This document shows, piece after piece, positions 1-9,061 of a stretch of 64,000 bases of DNA; within the stretch, counting starts at the first letter, position 1; each line of letters begins with the position of its first letter. The translations under genes and the position numbers were made by a program. Origin of the DNA: Chitinophaga pinensis (GTDB lineage: Bacteria > Bacteroidota > Bacteroidia > Flavobacteriales_D > Crocinitomicaceae); assembly GCA_945902745.1 (NCBI GenBank), contig CAMDNE010000005.1, positions 121,015 through 185,014 on the forward strand, read 5' to 3'. The notes under the pieces were generated by a model, which ran no database searches, was not told the origin of the DNA, and saw only the letters and a list, made by a program, of their open reading frames with translations.

Positions 1-2129
1 GAAGGATTTAAAGATAACGAAACAGCATCTAACGTAGTTGCCGTTGTCCAGTTAACTACGGTTGTGTAAGTCGTTGCATTCCCAAGAGCAGCAAAACCAG
101 TAACACCAGCATCATTAGCAACAAAAATATCATTGTTATTTGACACAGTTCCTGCGGCCCCTAACAAAGTCGCACTTGTTGATACTAAACCAAAATGCCT
201 CGCTATACCAGCTTGAGTAGCTGTAAAATTGGCAAAAATGTTATTTCCCAAATTATAAACAGGACCAGATGAAGTTCCAACTTCAAAACAAGCACTACTT
301 AAATTCGGTGATGCAGAACCATCAATACTAACACTGTTATTATATATTTGATAAAGTTGTGTTGTTGTTCCTCCTGTTCCAGAAATGTGAATTCCTTTTA
401 ACGTTCTAGTAGCAATTGCAGCTCCTGTATATCCTGAAGTAATTTCAGAAACAGCATTGTTATAAATTCTTAAAGTATGAGTCCCAGTTGCAGGATGAGT
501 TGCTCGAATTCCAGCAATTGAAGTTGTAGAAGCTGCTCCAGCATTTCTAATACCTTGTACTTTATTATTGTAAACCGATGATGTACCTTGGAATGTTTCA
601 ACTAAAATACCATCTGCAGTTCCACCAGTATTGGTAACATTTCTAATAGAATTATTAAAGATGTTAATACCACTTTGGTTCGCTGCACGAATACCATAAG
701 TTTGTGTTGTTGAATTCCCAATATCATTGGCAGTTGAAGGATCACCAATAGTATTAAATGCTGTACATAATGAAGTTCCTACTGAATTATTTACATCCGG
801 AAATAATGCATTTCCTGTTAATTGAATTCCACCATATACATTCTTAATAGTAAAATCTCTGAAAGTATTCAATGAATTAGCTCCTAAAGCAGAAGCCGGT
901 GTTGAAGGAACAGCAGATGCAAAACCTCTTGAGGAAGTATTTGCTCTACTCATCGTTACAGTAACATTTTGAATAATATTATTTGTGGCACCGTCTAATG
1001 TTGAGCTGTTATACAAACCAACACCATAATCTGAAGTTCCAATTTCAGTGCTTCTGATGTCAAGATTATTTAAAGTAACATAATCTGCACCAATTAAACC
1101 AATAATCGGTTCAGCTGAAAGACCACTAATTGCTGTTGCAGAAACTTGATGGCCGATAGATCCAGCAGTTGTTCCAGCATATTGGATAATCGCTGGAACA
1201 CCAATTTTGGTAATTGTTAATGGATTTGAAACATTTAATCCAGTAACTGGACCTACCAAAACAGGGAAAAAGTTACTTCCACCTGCAGGTGTAATATCAT
1301 ATTGAGCATCGGTTAAAGTAAGTGTCACTGGGCCAGAAATTCCTTTATGGTTCAATTCAGCAACAGCTTCATTTAAATTAGGGTATGTTTGACCAGCACC
1401 AACCGTATAGTTTCCACCAGCAATAACTGAAGGAGCACCAGGTGTAAATCTGAAGCAATAAGAAGGCCAACGAGTAGCTTGCAATGTTGAATTACTAATA
1501 AATGATGAGCCAGAAACAGCATCAATGTACTGATTATTTCCACCTGTAGCATTTTCGATACCGATAGAAGCCGATTCAGAAGTACTTCCTATCCCTGTTG
1601 GGGCAGCTCCATAATAGAATTCTATCACATTTGTTCCTTCGTACAACCAAACTTGATACTGTATTGTTTTCGTTGAAACGGAAAAATATGAAAGAGAAGT
1701 CCATTGAACTATTGTGATTTGAGACCCAGGAGTTCCTGTAGTTTGATAAAGGACTTCAGAAGAACTAAGGTCATCAAACCAAGGTGCTAATGTTGCATTC
1801 GGTGCTGTTGTTGTAAAAAGGTTGGTGTTTGCAGCTGTCCCAGCAATGGCTGTAAAACTCATCCATCCATTTGAACTCACACCAAAAGATGTGTAACTAG
1901 AACCAGTATAACCAAAGGAAAACCCTATTGGCAATGCAGCAGCAAAAACGTCATCTCCTTGAGCTGCAGTTGCTGCAGTTGCTCCACCTAAAACTGTAAT
2001 TGGAATAAAATCTCCGACAAAGATTGATCTAGTCATTGCTACTTGAGCAGATGCTTGATTTAAACTTGACATTGCAAAACCAACAAAGAGTAAAGTTTTA
2101 AATGTAAATTTTAGTAATCGATTTTTCAT
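1..2129 (-). CDS. Secreted beta-helix-like surface protein (3' end outside window)
   Basis: The reverse strand is open from an ATG at 2129 to the window edge, about 709 codons with no stop, so the C-terminus is missing. The N-terminus MKNRLLKFTFKTLLFVGFAM... ending near ASAQ is a signal peptide. Residues about 25-230 look like a jelly-roll/choice-of-anchor segment (GVSSNGWMSF, WFDDLSSSEVLYQ, IEFYYG). From about residue 250 on, the phrase GQTYPNLNEAVAELNHKGI followed by repeated N-rich turns (NNLDI, IYNNAVSEI, IYNNSVSID) suggests a right-handed beta-helix. Such proteins in Bacteroidota are usually T9SS cargo, but the sorting domain would lie off the edge. A TTTG-N21-TACCTTTG promoter lies just upstream. 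Function is not recognisable; adhesin or polysaccharide-binding is only inference. Confidence 0.85.
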   Translation of the reverse strand, partial: MKNRLLKFTFKTLLFVGFAMSSLNQASAQVAMTRSIFVGDFIPITVLGGATAATAAQGDDVFAAALPIGFSFGYTGSSYTSFGVSSNGWMSFTAIAGTAANTNLFTTTAPNATLAPWFDDLSSSEVLYQTTGTPGSQITIVQWTSLSYFSVSTKTIQYQVWLYEGTNVIEFYYGAAPTGIGSTSESASIGIENATGGNNQYIDAVSGSSFISNSTLQATRWPSYCFRFTPGAPSVIAGGNYTVGAGQTYPNLNEAVAELNHKGISGPVTLTLTDAQYDITPAGGSNFFPVLVGPVTGLNVSNPLTITKIGVPAIIQYAGTTAGSIGHQVSATAISGLSAEPIIGLIGADYVTLNNLDIRSTEIGTSDYGVGLYNSSTLDGATNNIIQNVTVTMSRANTSSRGFASAVPSTPASALGANSLNTFRDFTIKNVYGGIQLTGNALFPDVNNSVGTSLCTAFNTIGDPSTANDIGNSTTQTYGIRAANQSGINIFNNSIRNVTNTGGTADGILVETFQGTSSVYNNKVQGIRNAGAASTTSIAGIRATHPATGTHTLRIYNNAVSEITSGYTGAAIATRTLKGIHISGTGGTTTQLYQIYNNSVSIDGSASPNLSSACFEVGTSSGPVYNLGNNIFANFTATQAGIARHFGLVSTSATLLGAAGTVSNNNDIFVANDAGVTGFAALGNATTYTTVVNWTTATTLDAVSLSLNP

Positions 2130-2151
2130 AAATTGTTTTTTAATTTAGCGA

Positions 2152-2184
2152 CAAAGGTAGTTACTAATCATTCAACAATACAAA
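2152..2184 (-). promoter_or_regulatory. Promoter of the beta-helix-like protein gene
   Basis: Read on the minus strand, TTTG (2184-2181), 21 nt, then TACCTTTG (2159-2152) matches the Bacteroidota sigma-ABfr consensus (TTTG / TAnnTTTG). The start codon is 22 nt beyond the -7 box. Confidence 0.65.
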
Positions 2185-2273
2185 TTTAATCTCTTCTTGT
2201 TCATTTTTTAACACACTAAATGAAAATTGATATAGGTTTTTCTGAATAATGATGTGGTTCTGTCGAATATTTA

Positions 2274-2281
2274 TAATTTTG
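2274..2281 (+). promoter_or_regulatory. Predicted -7 box for the SDR gene
   Basis: TAATTTTG matches TAnnTTTG and lies 21 nt before the ATG at 2303. No convincing -33 TTG is seen at the right distance. Its position argues against the upstream in-frame ATG at 2249 as start. Confidence 0.4.
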
Positions 2282-2302
2282 AATTTTAAATTATTTAGAA
2301 TC

Positions 2303-3091
2303 ATGGATTTAAGTTTATCAAATAAAACAGCCCTTGTTTGTGGAAGTACGCAAGGGATTGGAAAAGCAACAGCAATAGAGCTAGCGTCTTTAGGAGCTAA
2401 TATTATTCTTTTAGCACGAAATGAAGAAAAACTAAATGCGACTTTAGCTGATCTCGATTCATCTAAAGGACAAACACATTCTTATCTAGTTGCTGATTTT
2501 TCAAATCCAACTGACTTGAAATCAACAATACAAAAATATATTCAAGCTGGAAATAAAATTCATATCCTAATAAATAACTCTGGTGGACCAAAAGGCGGAG
2601 CAATTAAAGACGCAGCTCCTGAAGAATTTTTATTGGCTTTTAACCAACATTTGATTTGTAACCACATTCTAGTTCAAGCAATTTATCCTGTTATGAAAGA
2701 AGAAGGTTATGGAAGAATCATCAATGTGATTTCAACATCTGTGAAACAACCGTTACCAAATTTAGGTGTTTCAAATACTATTCGTGGGGCTGTTGCAAAT
2801 TGGAGTAAAACTTTAGCAAATGAATTAGGTGGTTTCGGAATTACTGTTAACAATGTCCTTCCAGGGGCAACAAATACAGCACGTCTTCAAAGCATTGCAC
2901 AAATTAAAGCAGATCAATTCAATGAAACTGTCGAAGATGTCTTTATTGAAATGGCTTCTGAAACACCAATGAAAAGAATTGCTCAACCAGAAGAAATTGC
3001 TGCAGCAATAGCATTTTTAGCATCTCCAGCAGCTGCATATATTAATGGAATCAATGTTCCTGTTGATGGCGGACGGACAAAATCACTCTAA
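2303..3091 (+). CDS. SDR-family oxidoreductase with atypical active site
   Basis: A 262-residue Rossmann-fold protein of the short-chain dehydrogenase/reductase family, starting MDLSLSNKTALVCGSTQGIG. An in-frame ATG 54 nt upstream exists, but a -7 box lies between the two and family members start at the later one. The cofactor loop GSTQGIGKA and the NNSGGP motif are present. The catalytic Ser region is ISTSV, but the Tyr-x3-Lys pair is replaced by Ser-Asn-Thr-Ile-Arg (LGVSNTIRGAV), so Tyr and Lys are both missing. This matches the SDR subgroup related to 3-oxoacyl-ACP reductases that lacks the classical tetrad. Substrate unknown. The repeat that follows begins inside the stop codon region. 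Confidence 0.85.
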   Translation: MDLSLSNKTALVCGSTQGIGKATAIELASLGANIILLARNEEKLNATLADLDSSKGQTHSYLVADFSNPTDLKSTIQKYIQAGNKIHILINNSGGPKGGAIKDAAPEEFLLAFNQHLICNHILVQAIYPVMKEEGYGRIINVISTSVKQPLPNLGVSNTIRGAVANWSKTLANELGGFGITVNNVLPGATNTARLQSIAQIKADQFNETVEDVFIEMASETPMKRIAQPEEIAAAIAFLASPAAAYINGINVPVDGGRTKSL

Positions 3092-3187
3092 AGAGAGCAT
3101 TGACCGCTTCGCTGATAGAACTTAGAGCATAGACTTATTCCCGAGAACCAATCTACTACTTTTGATTTTTATAAAGTATTTAGAATG
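3087..3187. repeat. Direct repeat, copy 1 (about 100 bp)
   Basis: The stretch beginning TCTAAAGAGAGCATTGACCG at 3087 is repeated at 3243. Copy 1 runs through GAGCATAGACTTATTCC and TTTTGATTTTTATAAAG to about 3187 and overlaps the TAA stop of the SDR gene. It lacks the REP-like insertion present in copy 2. Confidence 0.85.
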
Positions 3188-3242
3188 GAATTTATTTTAG
3201 TTCTATTGAACAAGTCTCAATTCTCGGCTCTAGCTTCTCTGT

Positions 3243-3370
3243 TCTAAAGAGAGCATTGACCGCTTCGCTGATAGAACATAGCGATGCACTGAGCTTGTCG
3301 AAGTGAGCATAGACTTATTCCCTAGAACCAATCTATTACTTTTGATTTTTATAAAGAAATTAGTTAGAAT
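3243..3370. repeat. Direct repeat, copy 2, with REP-like insertion
   Basis: Near-identical to copy 1 at 3087-3187 apart from a few substitutions and about 24 extra bases carrying CACTGAGCTTGTCGAAGTG (3287-3305). The 3092-3431 intergenic stretch holds only these two copies, the linker between them and the further REP-like copies at 3395-3434. No gene is seen. Confidence 0.85.
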
Positions 3371-3394
3371 AGAGATTATATAATGTAATTGGAA

Positions 3395-3434
3395 CGGTGA
3401 CTGAGCTTGCCGGTGACTGAGCTTGTCGAAGTCA
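3395..3434. repeat. REP-like element, tandem partial copies
   Basis: CGGTGACTGAGCTTG occurs at 3395-3409 and again at 3411-3425, the second continuing into TCGAAGTCA. The core ACTGAGCTTGTCGAAGT is the same as at 3288-3304. The last bases supply the TGA stop codon (3434-3432) of the minus-strand T9SS gene. Confidence 0.8.
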
Positions 3435-5813
3435 GCGGATTATATTGACGTGTCCAACTAGTTTTTCTTCTCTTCCTGAACGAGTGATATAAGAAATTTT
3501 CCAAGAGTATGTTCCATCTTGCATTAAAACACCTTTATACGTTCCATCCCATTCAAAATCCATTTCATCTGAAGTAAAGATAAGCTCACCCCAACGATTA
3601 TAAATCCTCACTTGTAGAGATTTTACACCAACCGTGCTTGCTTTGAAAACATTATTGAATCTCAATCCGTCAGGTGTAAACGTATTTGGAACATAAACAT
3701 AATATGCTTCTTCTATTGAAATTGGTTTTGAAATAGTATCTGTACAACCCTTTTCATCCGTGGCAATAAGTGTTATTAAATAAGTTCCTGGGTCTTCATA
3801 CGTATTATTTGGGTGAACTACCGTTGAAGTATTTCCATCCCCAAAAAACCATTGATAAGTATCTCCATTTACCGTTGTATTTTGAAATGTAACCGGTAAA
3901 TCATCAAACAAAGTGTGGCTTGAAATTTCAAAATTAGCAATCGGATGAATAACATAAACATTCGTGGTACCGCTAACTGTAAAGGTTTGACATTCATCTG
4001 AAACTATCACTTGATAGGATGTTGATTCTGTCGGATGCACCCAAATTGTAGGAGTACTCGCACCAGTTTGAGGCCATAAATAATAATATTGACCATAGCC
4101 TCCAGTAGCAGAAACGCTTATTTGAGCGCTGTCACCAGGACAAATTTCCACATTTGGACTCAATGTTATTAATAAAGGTGGACTTGTAATGGTATAAAGA
4201 ACATTTGCGGTTTGTTGAATCCCACATTGATCAGTTACAATAACAGTGTATGTCGTTGTTGTTGATGGCGTTACAGATTGCGTATACAAATTCCCTAATT
4301 GTTGTCCAAGATTTGAACTCCAACTATAAGAATAATTTCCAGCACCACCAGTTACAACTGCTTCTAATTGAGCCGTTATATAAGGGCAAATTTCTGTAAT
4401 GTCTGGTGTTTCAGTAATTACAATTGGGGCATAAACCGGAACAGTTACGGTGCCAGATCCAGTTGCCGTTTCATTTAAACAATTGTCAGTAACAGAGACA
4501 GTATATGTTTGATTCGTTAGAGGCGCTACTGAAATACTAGGTGTTGTTGCACCGGTATCCCAACTATATGTGTATGGAGGTACTCCTCCACTTGGGATTG
4601 CAGTTAATGAAACATTATCACCAGGACATAAAACACTCACATTTGCAACAGTAACAGCCACAGGTTGAACATCAGAAATTCCCAAATTTATTACTATCGG
4701 TGTTACGTTTCCACAAGGATCTGTAATAGGAAAATTAAAAATAATAGTTTCTTGACCTTCAACTAGTATATCGGCAAACGCACTTAAACTAAACGTAACG
4801 GTTGTTTGACCAGCAGGAAAAGTAATAGAATTAGGAATATTTGTATAATCCACCCCTTCAGTTGCACTTCCCGAAACATTAATTGGGATTGTCATAGGTG
4901 AAGCTAAATCATTTAATCCACGGGTTAAAGTAACAGTTGCAGAAACGCACCCTTCAGCCATAAGATTTGGATTCGAAAATACTTGTTGCGATAAGGTATA
5001 TGAGATATCAACAGGGGTTTTTGATGATAAACTATTTGCTTCTAAAAAAATTCCTGAATCAAAAATTCCATCACCAACATCTGCAACAGCAATTATTAAA
5101 TGATATGTTTGACCACATTGAACTTTTGATACTGCCTCCAAAACATCAGTAAAACCATCGTATTGAATATAGTAAGGAGAGCCATTTTGAGGCGAAGAAT
5201 TACCATCTCCATTCGCATTATAAAATGACGTATTTGTAACCGGATTAACATTATTAATTGAAACGATGGAACCATTAGGAAGTTTTGCAATATTTTGATT
5301 TCCGGCTATTCCAGGGCCAGAGATAAAAAATCCAAAAACATCATTATAACTTGCATTATTAGGAGGTGCAAATTCTGGATATTCTTCGGACCCAAAAACA
5401 TATTTAAACCGCACTGTATCGGAATAGGGAACAAAATCAAATTCCAAAACAGCAGCGTTAAAGGTTTGTGTTCCTCCAATTATACTTGATAATAATCCTG
5501 ATCCACCAAAACTATTATCAATCCCAGAATTAGTTTGATTATTAGGCCCTTGAGGACCAGAGCCAGTATTACTAACCGTTCCTGTTGTGATAACTATTCC
5601 ATTCGCAATGCCAAGGTTCGTTCCTGTGGCAGTAAATTCACTTATAGCGCCTGGACTGCCATTATACATTATGTTTGATACGGTTACGCCGGAACCAAGT
5701 AATACATTTTGCACTAAAGAACTTGGGGGAGGACCAGGTGTTGTAACCAATTGCCCATTAGAAAAAAGGCAAACAAAACTGAAAAAGGTCGATATGTAAA
5801 ATTTTCTTTTCAC
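3432..5813 (-). CDS. T9SS type B secreted protein, choice-of-anchor L and PKD domains
   Basis: A 793-residue exported protein. The start codon is GTG (5813-5811), followed by a signal peptide (FFSFVCLFSNGQ). Residues about 30-260 form a choice-of-anchor L domain (VFGSEEYPEF, DVFGFFISGPG). A Calx-beta-like segment follows (ATEGVDYTNIP, VEGQETIIFNF), then three Ig/PKD-like units of the type CPGDNVSLTAIPSGGVPPYTY, a true PKD domain (YQWFFGDGNTS, YEDPGTYLITLIATD) near 640-700, and a C-terminal type B sorting domain of the gliding-motility family (VPNTFTPDG, IYNRWGELIF, WDGTYKGVLMQDGTY). It should be exported by the T9SS to the surface. Adhesion is a likely role but unproven. The stop codon lies in a REP-like element. 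Confidence 0.92.
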   Translation of the reverse strand: MKRKFYISTFFSFVCLFSNGQLVTTPGPPPSSLVQNVLLGSGVTVSNIMYNGSPGAISEFTATGTNLGIANGIVITTGTVSNTGSGPQGPNNQTNSGIDNSFGGSGLLSSIIGGTQTFNAAVLEFDFVPYSDTVRFKYVFGSEEYPEFAPPNNASYNDVFGFFISGPGIAGNQNIAKLPNGSIVSINNVNPVTNTSFYNANGDGNSSPQNGSPYYIQYDGFTDVLEAVSKVQCGQTYHLIIAVADVGDGIFDSGIFLEANSLSSKTPVDISYTLSQQVFSNPNLMAEGCVSATVTLTRGLNDLASPMTIPINVSGSATEGVDYTNIPNSITFPAGQTTVTFSLSAFADILVEGQETIIFNFPITDPCGNVTPIVINLGISDVQPVAVTVANVSVLCPGDNVSLTAIPSGGVPPYTYSWDTGATTPSISVAPLTNQTYTVSVTDNCLNETATGSGTVTVPVYAPIVITETPDITEICPYITAQLEAVVTGGAGNYSYSWSSNLGQQLGNLYTQSVTPSTTTTYTVIVTDQCGIQQTANVLYTITSPPLLITLSPNVEICPGDSAQISVSATGGYGQYYYLWPQTGASTPTIWVHPTESTSYQVIVSDECQTFTVSGTTNVYVIHPIANFEISSHTLFDDLPVTFQNTTVNGDTYQWFFGDGNTSTVVHPNNTYEDPGTYLITLIATDEKGCTDTISKPISIEEAYYVYVPNTFTPDGLRFNNVFKASTVGVKSLQVRIYNRWGELIFTSDEMDFEWDGTYKGVLMQDGTYSWKISYITRSGREEKLVGHVNIIR

Positions 5814-5953
5814 TATTAAGTAGACGTATATAATCTAAATACGTTGTCGGAACGTCCAATTTTCGCACCAAATATCACTAATATATAAAAATTAAACGAA
5901 GAAACATAACATATTGTTGCACAAGATGATAAAAATTGACAGTTTTGTTCAAT

Positions 5954-6802
5954 ATGAACAGGATTAAAACCATTTTAAACAATCTTCGTCAATCAAACAA
6001 ATATGCTATTTCGAATCCGATTAATTTCGAGGAGAAGTGGAGTTTTAACGCTACTGGAATTCAGTTAATATCATTGATTTCAATAGGTTGTTTGCTTATC
6101 GGGGTATTATTTACACTTTTTGTTTTAAAAGGTCCATTTTCAAGCTATTTCACAAAGAATGATATAACATTAGATAGAAATAACCTCGAGAATCAACACA
6201 GAAAAATAGTTTCTTTAAATAAACGTATTGATGAACAAGATGCATATATCGCATCAATAAAAAGTATCATTTCCGGTGACATAATCGCAGATTCATTAGA
6301 TCAGAACATTCCAGAGGGACAAACTCAAAATACATCAAAAATTCAAACTGATCGTTCCGAAAATGAAGCAAAATTATCTGAAAAAGTTAAGGATGATTTG
6401 CGCACGAATCCTAAAAGAAAAAAACAATCTATAATTCAATATTTTGTTGAACCAGTAAACGGATTTATAAGTCAGGATTTTAACGTTGACAATCACCCTG
6501 GAATTGATATTGTTACGGCAAAAGACAAAACAGTTTTAGCGTGTTTATCTGGAACTGTTATTTATTCAGGATATACTCAGAAAGATGGTTATGTGCTGAT
6601 TTTAGATCATGCTAATGGGTATATATCAGTGTATAAGCATACCAAAACCATCTTGAAAAAATTAGGGTCAAAAGTACAGATGAGCGATCCAATAGCAATT
6701 GTTGGAAATACTGGTGAAAATACTTCAGGTCCACATTTGCATTTTGAATTATGGTATAATCAAAGTGCTGTCAATCCAAAAGATTATATGAATTTTAAGT
6801 GA
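5954..6802 (+). CDS. Membrane-anchored M23 family peptidase
   Basis: 282 residues from ATG 5954; a TTG six codons upstream is less likely. A single membrane segment lies near residues 33-60 (IQLISLISIGCLLIGVLF), then a short coiled-coil-like linker and a C-terminal LytM/M23 domain from about residue 165 (GFISQDFN, NHPGIDIVT, GNTGENTSGPHLHFELW). The zinc ligands H and D of HPGID and the second His of HLH are present, so it is probably an active peptidoglycan endopeptidase, or a divisome/envelope regulator of this fold. It is convergent with the ABC exporter gene, 6 nt away. A possible promoter TTG-N20-CAGTTTTG (5917-5947) ends close to the start. Confidence 0.9.
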   Translation: MNRIKTILNNLRQSNKYAISNPINFEEKWSFNATGIQLISLISIGCLLIGVLFTLFVLKGPFSSYFTKNDITLDRNNLENQHRKIVSLNKRIDEQDAYIASIKSIISGDIIADSLDQNIPEGQTQNTSKIQTDRSENEAKLSEKVKDDLRTNPKRKKQSIIQYFVEPVNGFISQDFNVDNHPGIDIVTAKDKTVLACLSGTVIYSGYTQKDGYVLILDHANGYISVYKHTKTILKKLGSKVQMSDPIAIVGNTGENTSGPHLHFELWYNQSAVNPKDYMNFK

Positions 6803-6808
6803 GTTGAT

Positions 6809-8653
6809 TTATTCCGACATTCCTTGCAACGAGCAAAGATTGTAATACATTCCTTTTCTTGCCAATAATTCTGAATGAGTTCCTCGTTCCTTTATTTCCC
6901 CTTTGGATAAAACGATAATTTCGTCAACATTACGAATGGTGCTTAATCTGTGTGCGATTATTATTGACGTTCTATCTTTCATTAAATGATCTAATGCATC
7001 TTGCACCAACTTTTCTGATTCGGTATCCAATGCAGATGTTGCCTCGTCTAAAATCAAAATATTTGGATTTTTTAATATTGCTCTTGCGATACTGATACGT
7101 TGTTTTTGACCTCCAGAAAGTTTATTGCCACGCTCACCAATATTCGTTTCATAGCCATTTTCTAAATTCATGATAAATTCATGCGCATTCGCAATTTTTG
7201 CTGCTTCTTGAATTTCTTCAATTGTTGAATCAAGCATCCCGAAAGCGATGTTTTCTCTTACCGAAACATTAAACAAGATTGATTCTTGAGAAACTATTCC
7301 AATGTGATTTCTCAAGTCTTTTATTGAACATTCTTTAATTGGAATATTATCGAAAAAAATTGTTCCTTCTGTCGCATCATAAAACCGAGGTAACAAATCA
7401 CCAAGAGTAGATTTTCCACTTCCTGATTCACCAACTAAAGCAATCGATTTTCCTTTTGCAATTGTAAGATTAATGTTCTTTAAAACAAATTCTTCTTTGT
7501 ATTTAAAAGAAACATTTTCATATCGAATTTCTTCTTTTAATTCATATAAGGGAATTGGATTTGGAGATTCAACGATTTTTTCATCAGCATTTAATATTTC
7601 ATTGATGCGATCTTGCGATGCCTTTGATTTATTAAGATTTGCCAATGATGTGGAAATCCCTTGAATAGGTCTCAATAATTGAGAAAACATAATAATAAAC
7701 GTAATGAATACTTTTCCTGTTAAATGGTGTGAAGTGTTCACATCTAAAATCATTGACCCCCCAAACCATACTAATCCAAGCATAACAGCAGCACCTAAAG
7801 TTTCATTCAAAATAGGAGAAAGATCTCTTTTTCGAAATGCTTTAGTTATTAATTGTTGGTGATTTAGATTTATTTTTTCAAAAGAATTATATACTTGGGG
7901 AACAGCATTAAAAGCTTTTATAATTCTTATCCCTCCTAGCCCTTCTTCCATTGCAGAAAATAAAAACCCCATTTGCTCTTGGCCTTTTTTTGCAGTTCTT
8001 TTTAAACTTTTTCCTATTCTAGAAATAACAAAAGCTGTTACTGGAAGCAAAATAAATGAAATTAGAGTCAATTGTGGACTTAAGTATATCAACGCGGAAA
8101 CATTTATTACTATTGCAATCGGCTCTCTAAACAACAATTCTAACATACTGATGACCGCAACTTCAATCTCTCCAACATCACTATTCATTCGAGCCATTAA
8201 ATCCCCTTTGCGTTCATTGTTATAAAAAGATAATGGCAAGATTAAGGCTTTTTTAAAAAGTTTGTTTCTTACATCTCGCACTACAGCCATCCTTAATTCG
8301 GATTGGTGCCAAATTGCACCATAACGAAAGAGATTTTTAAGTAAAAACGCTGCAAAGACAGAAAAACAAACAAACAACAAAGCCTGTTTTGGGTCTTCAT
8401 TGACCATCTTTTGCATGAAATAATTGTAATAATCCTTCACATAACCCCCTAAATCAAATAGTCCACCACTCCAAGATGGTTCTTTAAGATTTAATACTTT
8501 AACTGTTGGTTCAAAAATTAATTGAAGGAAAGGAATAAAAAGAACGAGCGATAATAAATTAAAAAGTACAAACAAAAAGTTACATAAAATCACTAGGATA
8601 GAGCGTCCTTTATAAGAAAACGTGTAACGATATATTTCAATAATTCCTTTCAT
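6809..8653 (-). CDS. ABC exporter, MsbA-like (fused TM and ATPase)
   Basis: A 614-residue half-transporter with six predicted membrane segments (residues about 15-320) followed by a nucleotide-binding domain. Walker A GESGSGKST is near residue 408, the signature LSGGQKQR near 509, Walker B ILILDEATSALD near 533 and the H-loop IIAHRLST near 564, so the ATPase is intact. It belongs to the MsbA/lipid and multidrug exporter group; in Bacteroidota this gene is commonly assigned lipid A flipping, but the substrate is inference. I chose ATG 8653 rather than the TTG at 8662 because the -7 box TATCTTTG occupies 8667-8660, which also makes the mRNA nearly leaderless. Confidence 0.9.
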   Translation of the reverse strand: MKGIIEIYRYTFSYKGRSILVILCNFLFVLFNLLSLVLFIPFLQLIFEPTVKVLNLKEPSWSGGLFDLGGYVKDYYNYFMQKMVNEDPKQALLFVCFSVFAAFLLKNLFRYGAIWHQSELRMAVVRDVRNKLFKKALILPLSFYNNERKGDLMARMNSDVGEIEVAVISMLELLFREPIAIVINVSALIYLSPQLTLISFILLPVTAFVISRIGKSLKRTAKKGQEQMGFLFSAMEEGLGGIRIIKAFNAVPQVYNSFEKINLNHQQLITKAFRKRDLSPILNETLGAAVMLGLVWFGGSMILDVNTSHHLTGKVFITFIIMFSQLLRPIQGISTSLANLNKSKASQDRINEILNADEKIVESPNPIPLYELKEEIRYENVSFKYKEEFVLKNINLTIAKGKSIALVGESGSGKSTLGDLLPRFYDATEGTIFFDNIPIKECSIKDLRNHIGIVSQESILFNVSVRENIAFGMLDSTIEEIQEAAKIANAHEFIMNLENGYETNIGERGNKLSGGQKQRISIARAILKNPNILILDEATSALDTESEKLVQDALDHLMKDRTSIIIAHRLSTIRNVDEIIVLSKGEIKERGTHSELLARKGMYYNLCSLQGMSE

Positions 8654-8659
8654 GAAAGG

Positions 8660-8667
8660 CAAAGATA
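8660..8667 (-). promoter_or_regulatory. -7 box of the ABC exporter gene, 6 nt from the start
   Basis: TATCTTTG on the minus strand, separated by six bases from the ATG at 8653. With the usual distance from -7 box to transcription start this predicts a leaderless or near-leaderless mRNA. No good -33 element. Confidence 0.5.
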
Positions 8668-8710
8668 AGTTTTTGTTTCCCTAACTTTTCATTCGGGCAG
8701 TAACAATTGT

Positions 8711-8718
8711 TACTTTTG
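8711..8718 (+). promoter_or_regulatory. -7 box of rbfA, 4 nt from the start
   Basis: TACTTTTG lies four bases before the ATG at 8723, predicting a leaderless transcript. It is divergent from the ABC exporter promoter about 45 bp away. Confidence 0.5.
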
Positions 8719-8722
8719 TACC

Positions 8723-9061
8723 ATGAGTAGTATCAGACAAAATAAAATTGAAGGTGTAATTCAAGAGGAATTATCCATGTTTTTTCAACGCAATGCACGA
8801 GAAATATGTTTAGGCGCTATGGTCACAGTTACCATTGTTCGTGTAACTTCAGATTTATCATTAGCGAGATGTTATATCAGTATTTTTGCTGGTCCAGATA
8901 AAAAAGAAGTCTTAGAAAACATCAAAATAAACACAGGAAAAATCAGAGGCGATGTTGGTAAACGATTGAAAAACATGCGTAAAATTCCTGAATTATTATT
9001 TTTCATAGATGACTCTCTTGATTACGCGATGACAATTGACGAATTGTTAAAGAAGAAATAA
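8723..9061 (+). CDS. rbfA: 30S ribosome-binding factor A
   Basis: 112 residues, the usual length for RbfA, a KH-fold protein that binds the 30S subunit and helps 16S rRNA 5'-end maturation, notably in the cold. Typical features are the N-terminal SSIRQNKIEGVIQEELS, the strand VTIVRVTSDLSLARCYISIF, GDVGKRLKNMRKIPELLFF and the closing DDSLDYAMTIDELL. The TAA stop is followed directly by the conserved coding frame of the LolC-like permease, so the two are probably one operon, as in other Flavobacteriia. Confidence 0.95.
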   Translation: MSSIRQNKIEGVIQEELSMFFQRNAREICLGAMVTVTIVRVTSDLSLARCYISIFAGPDKKEVLENIKINTGKIRGDVGKRLKNMRKIPELLFFIDDSLDYAMTIDELLKKK

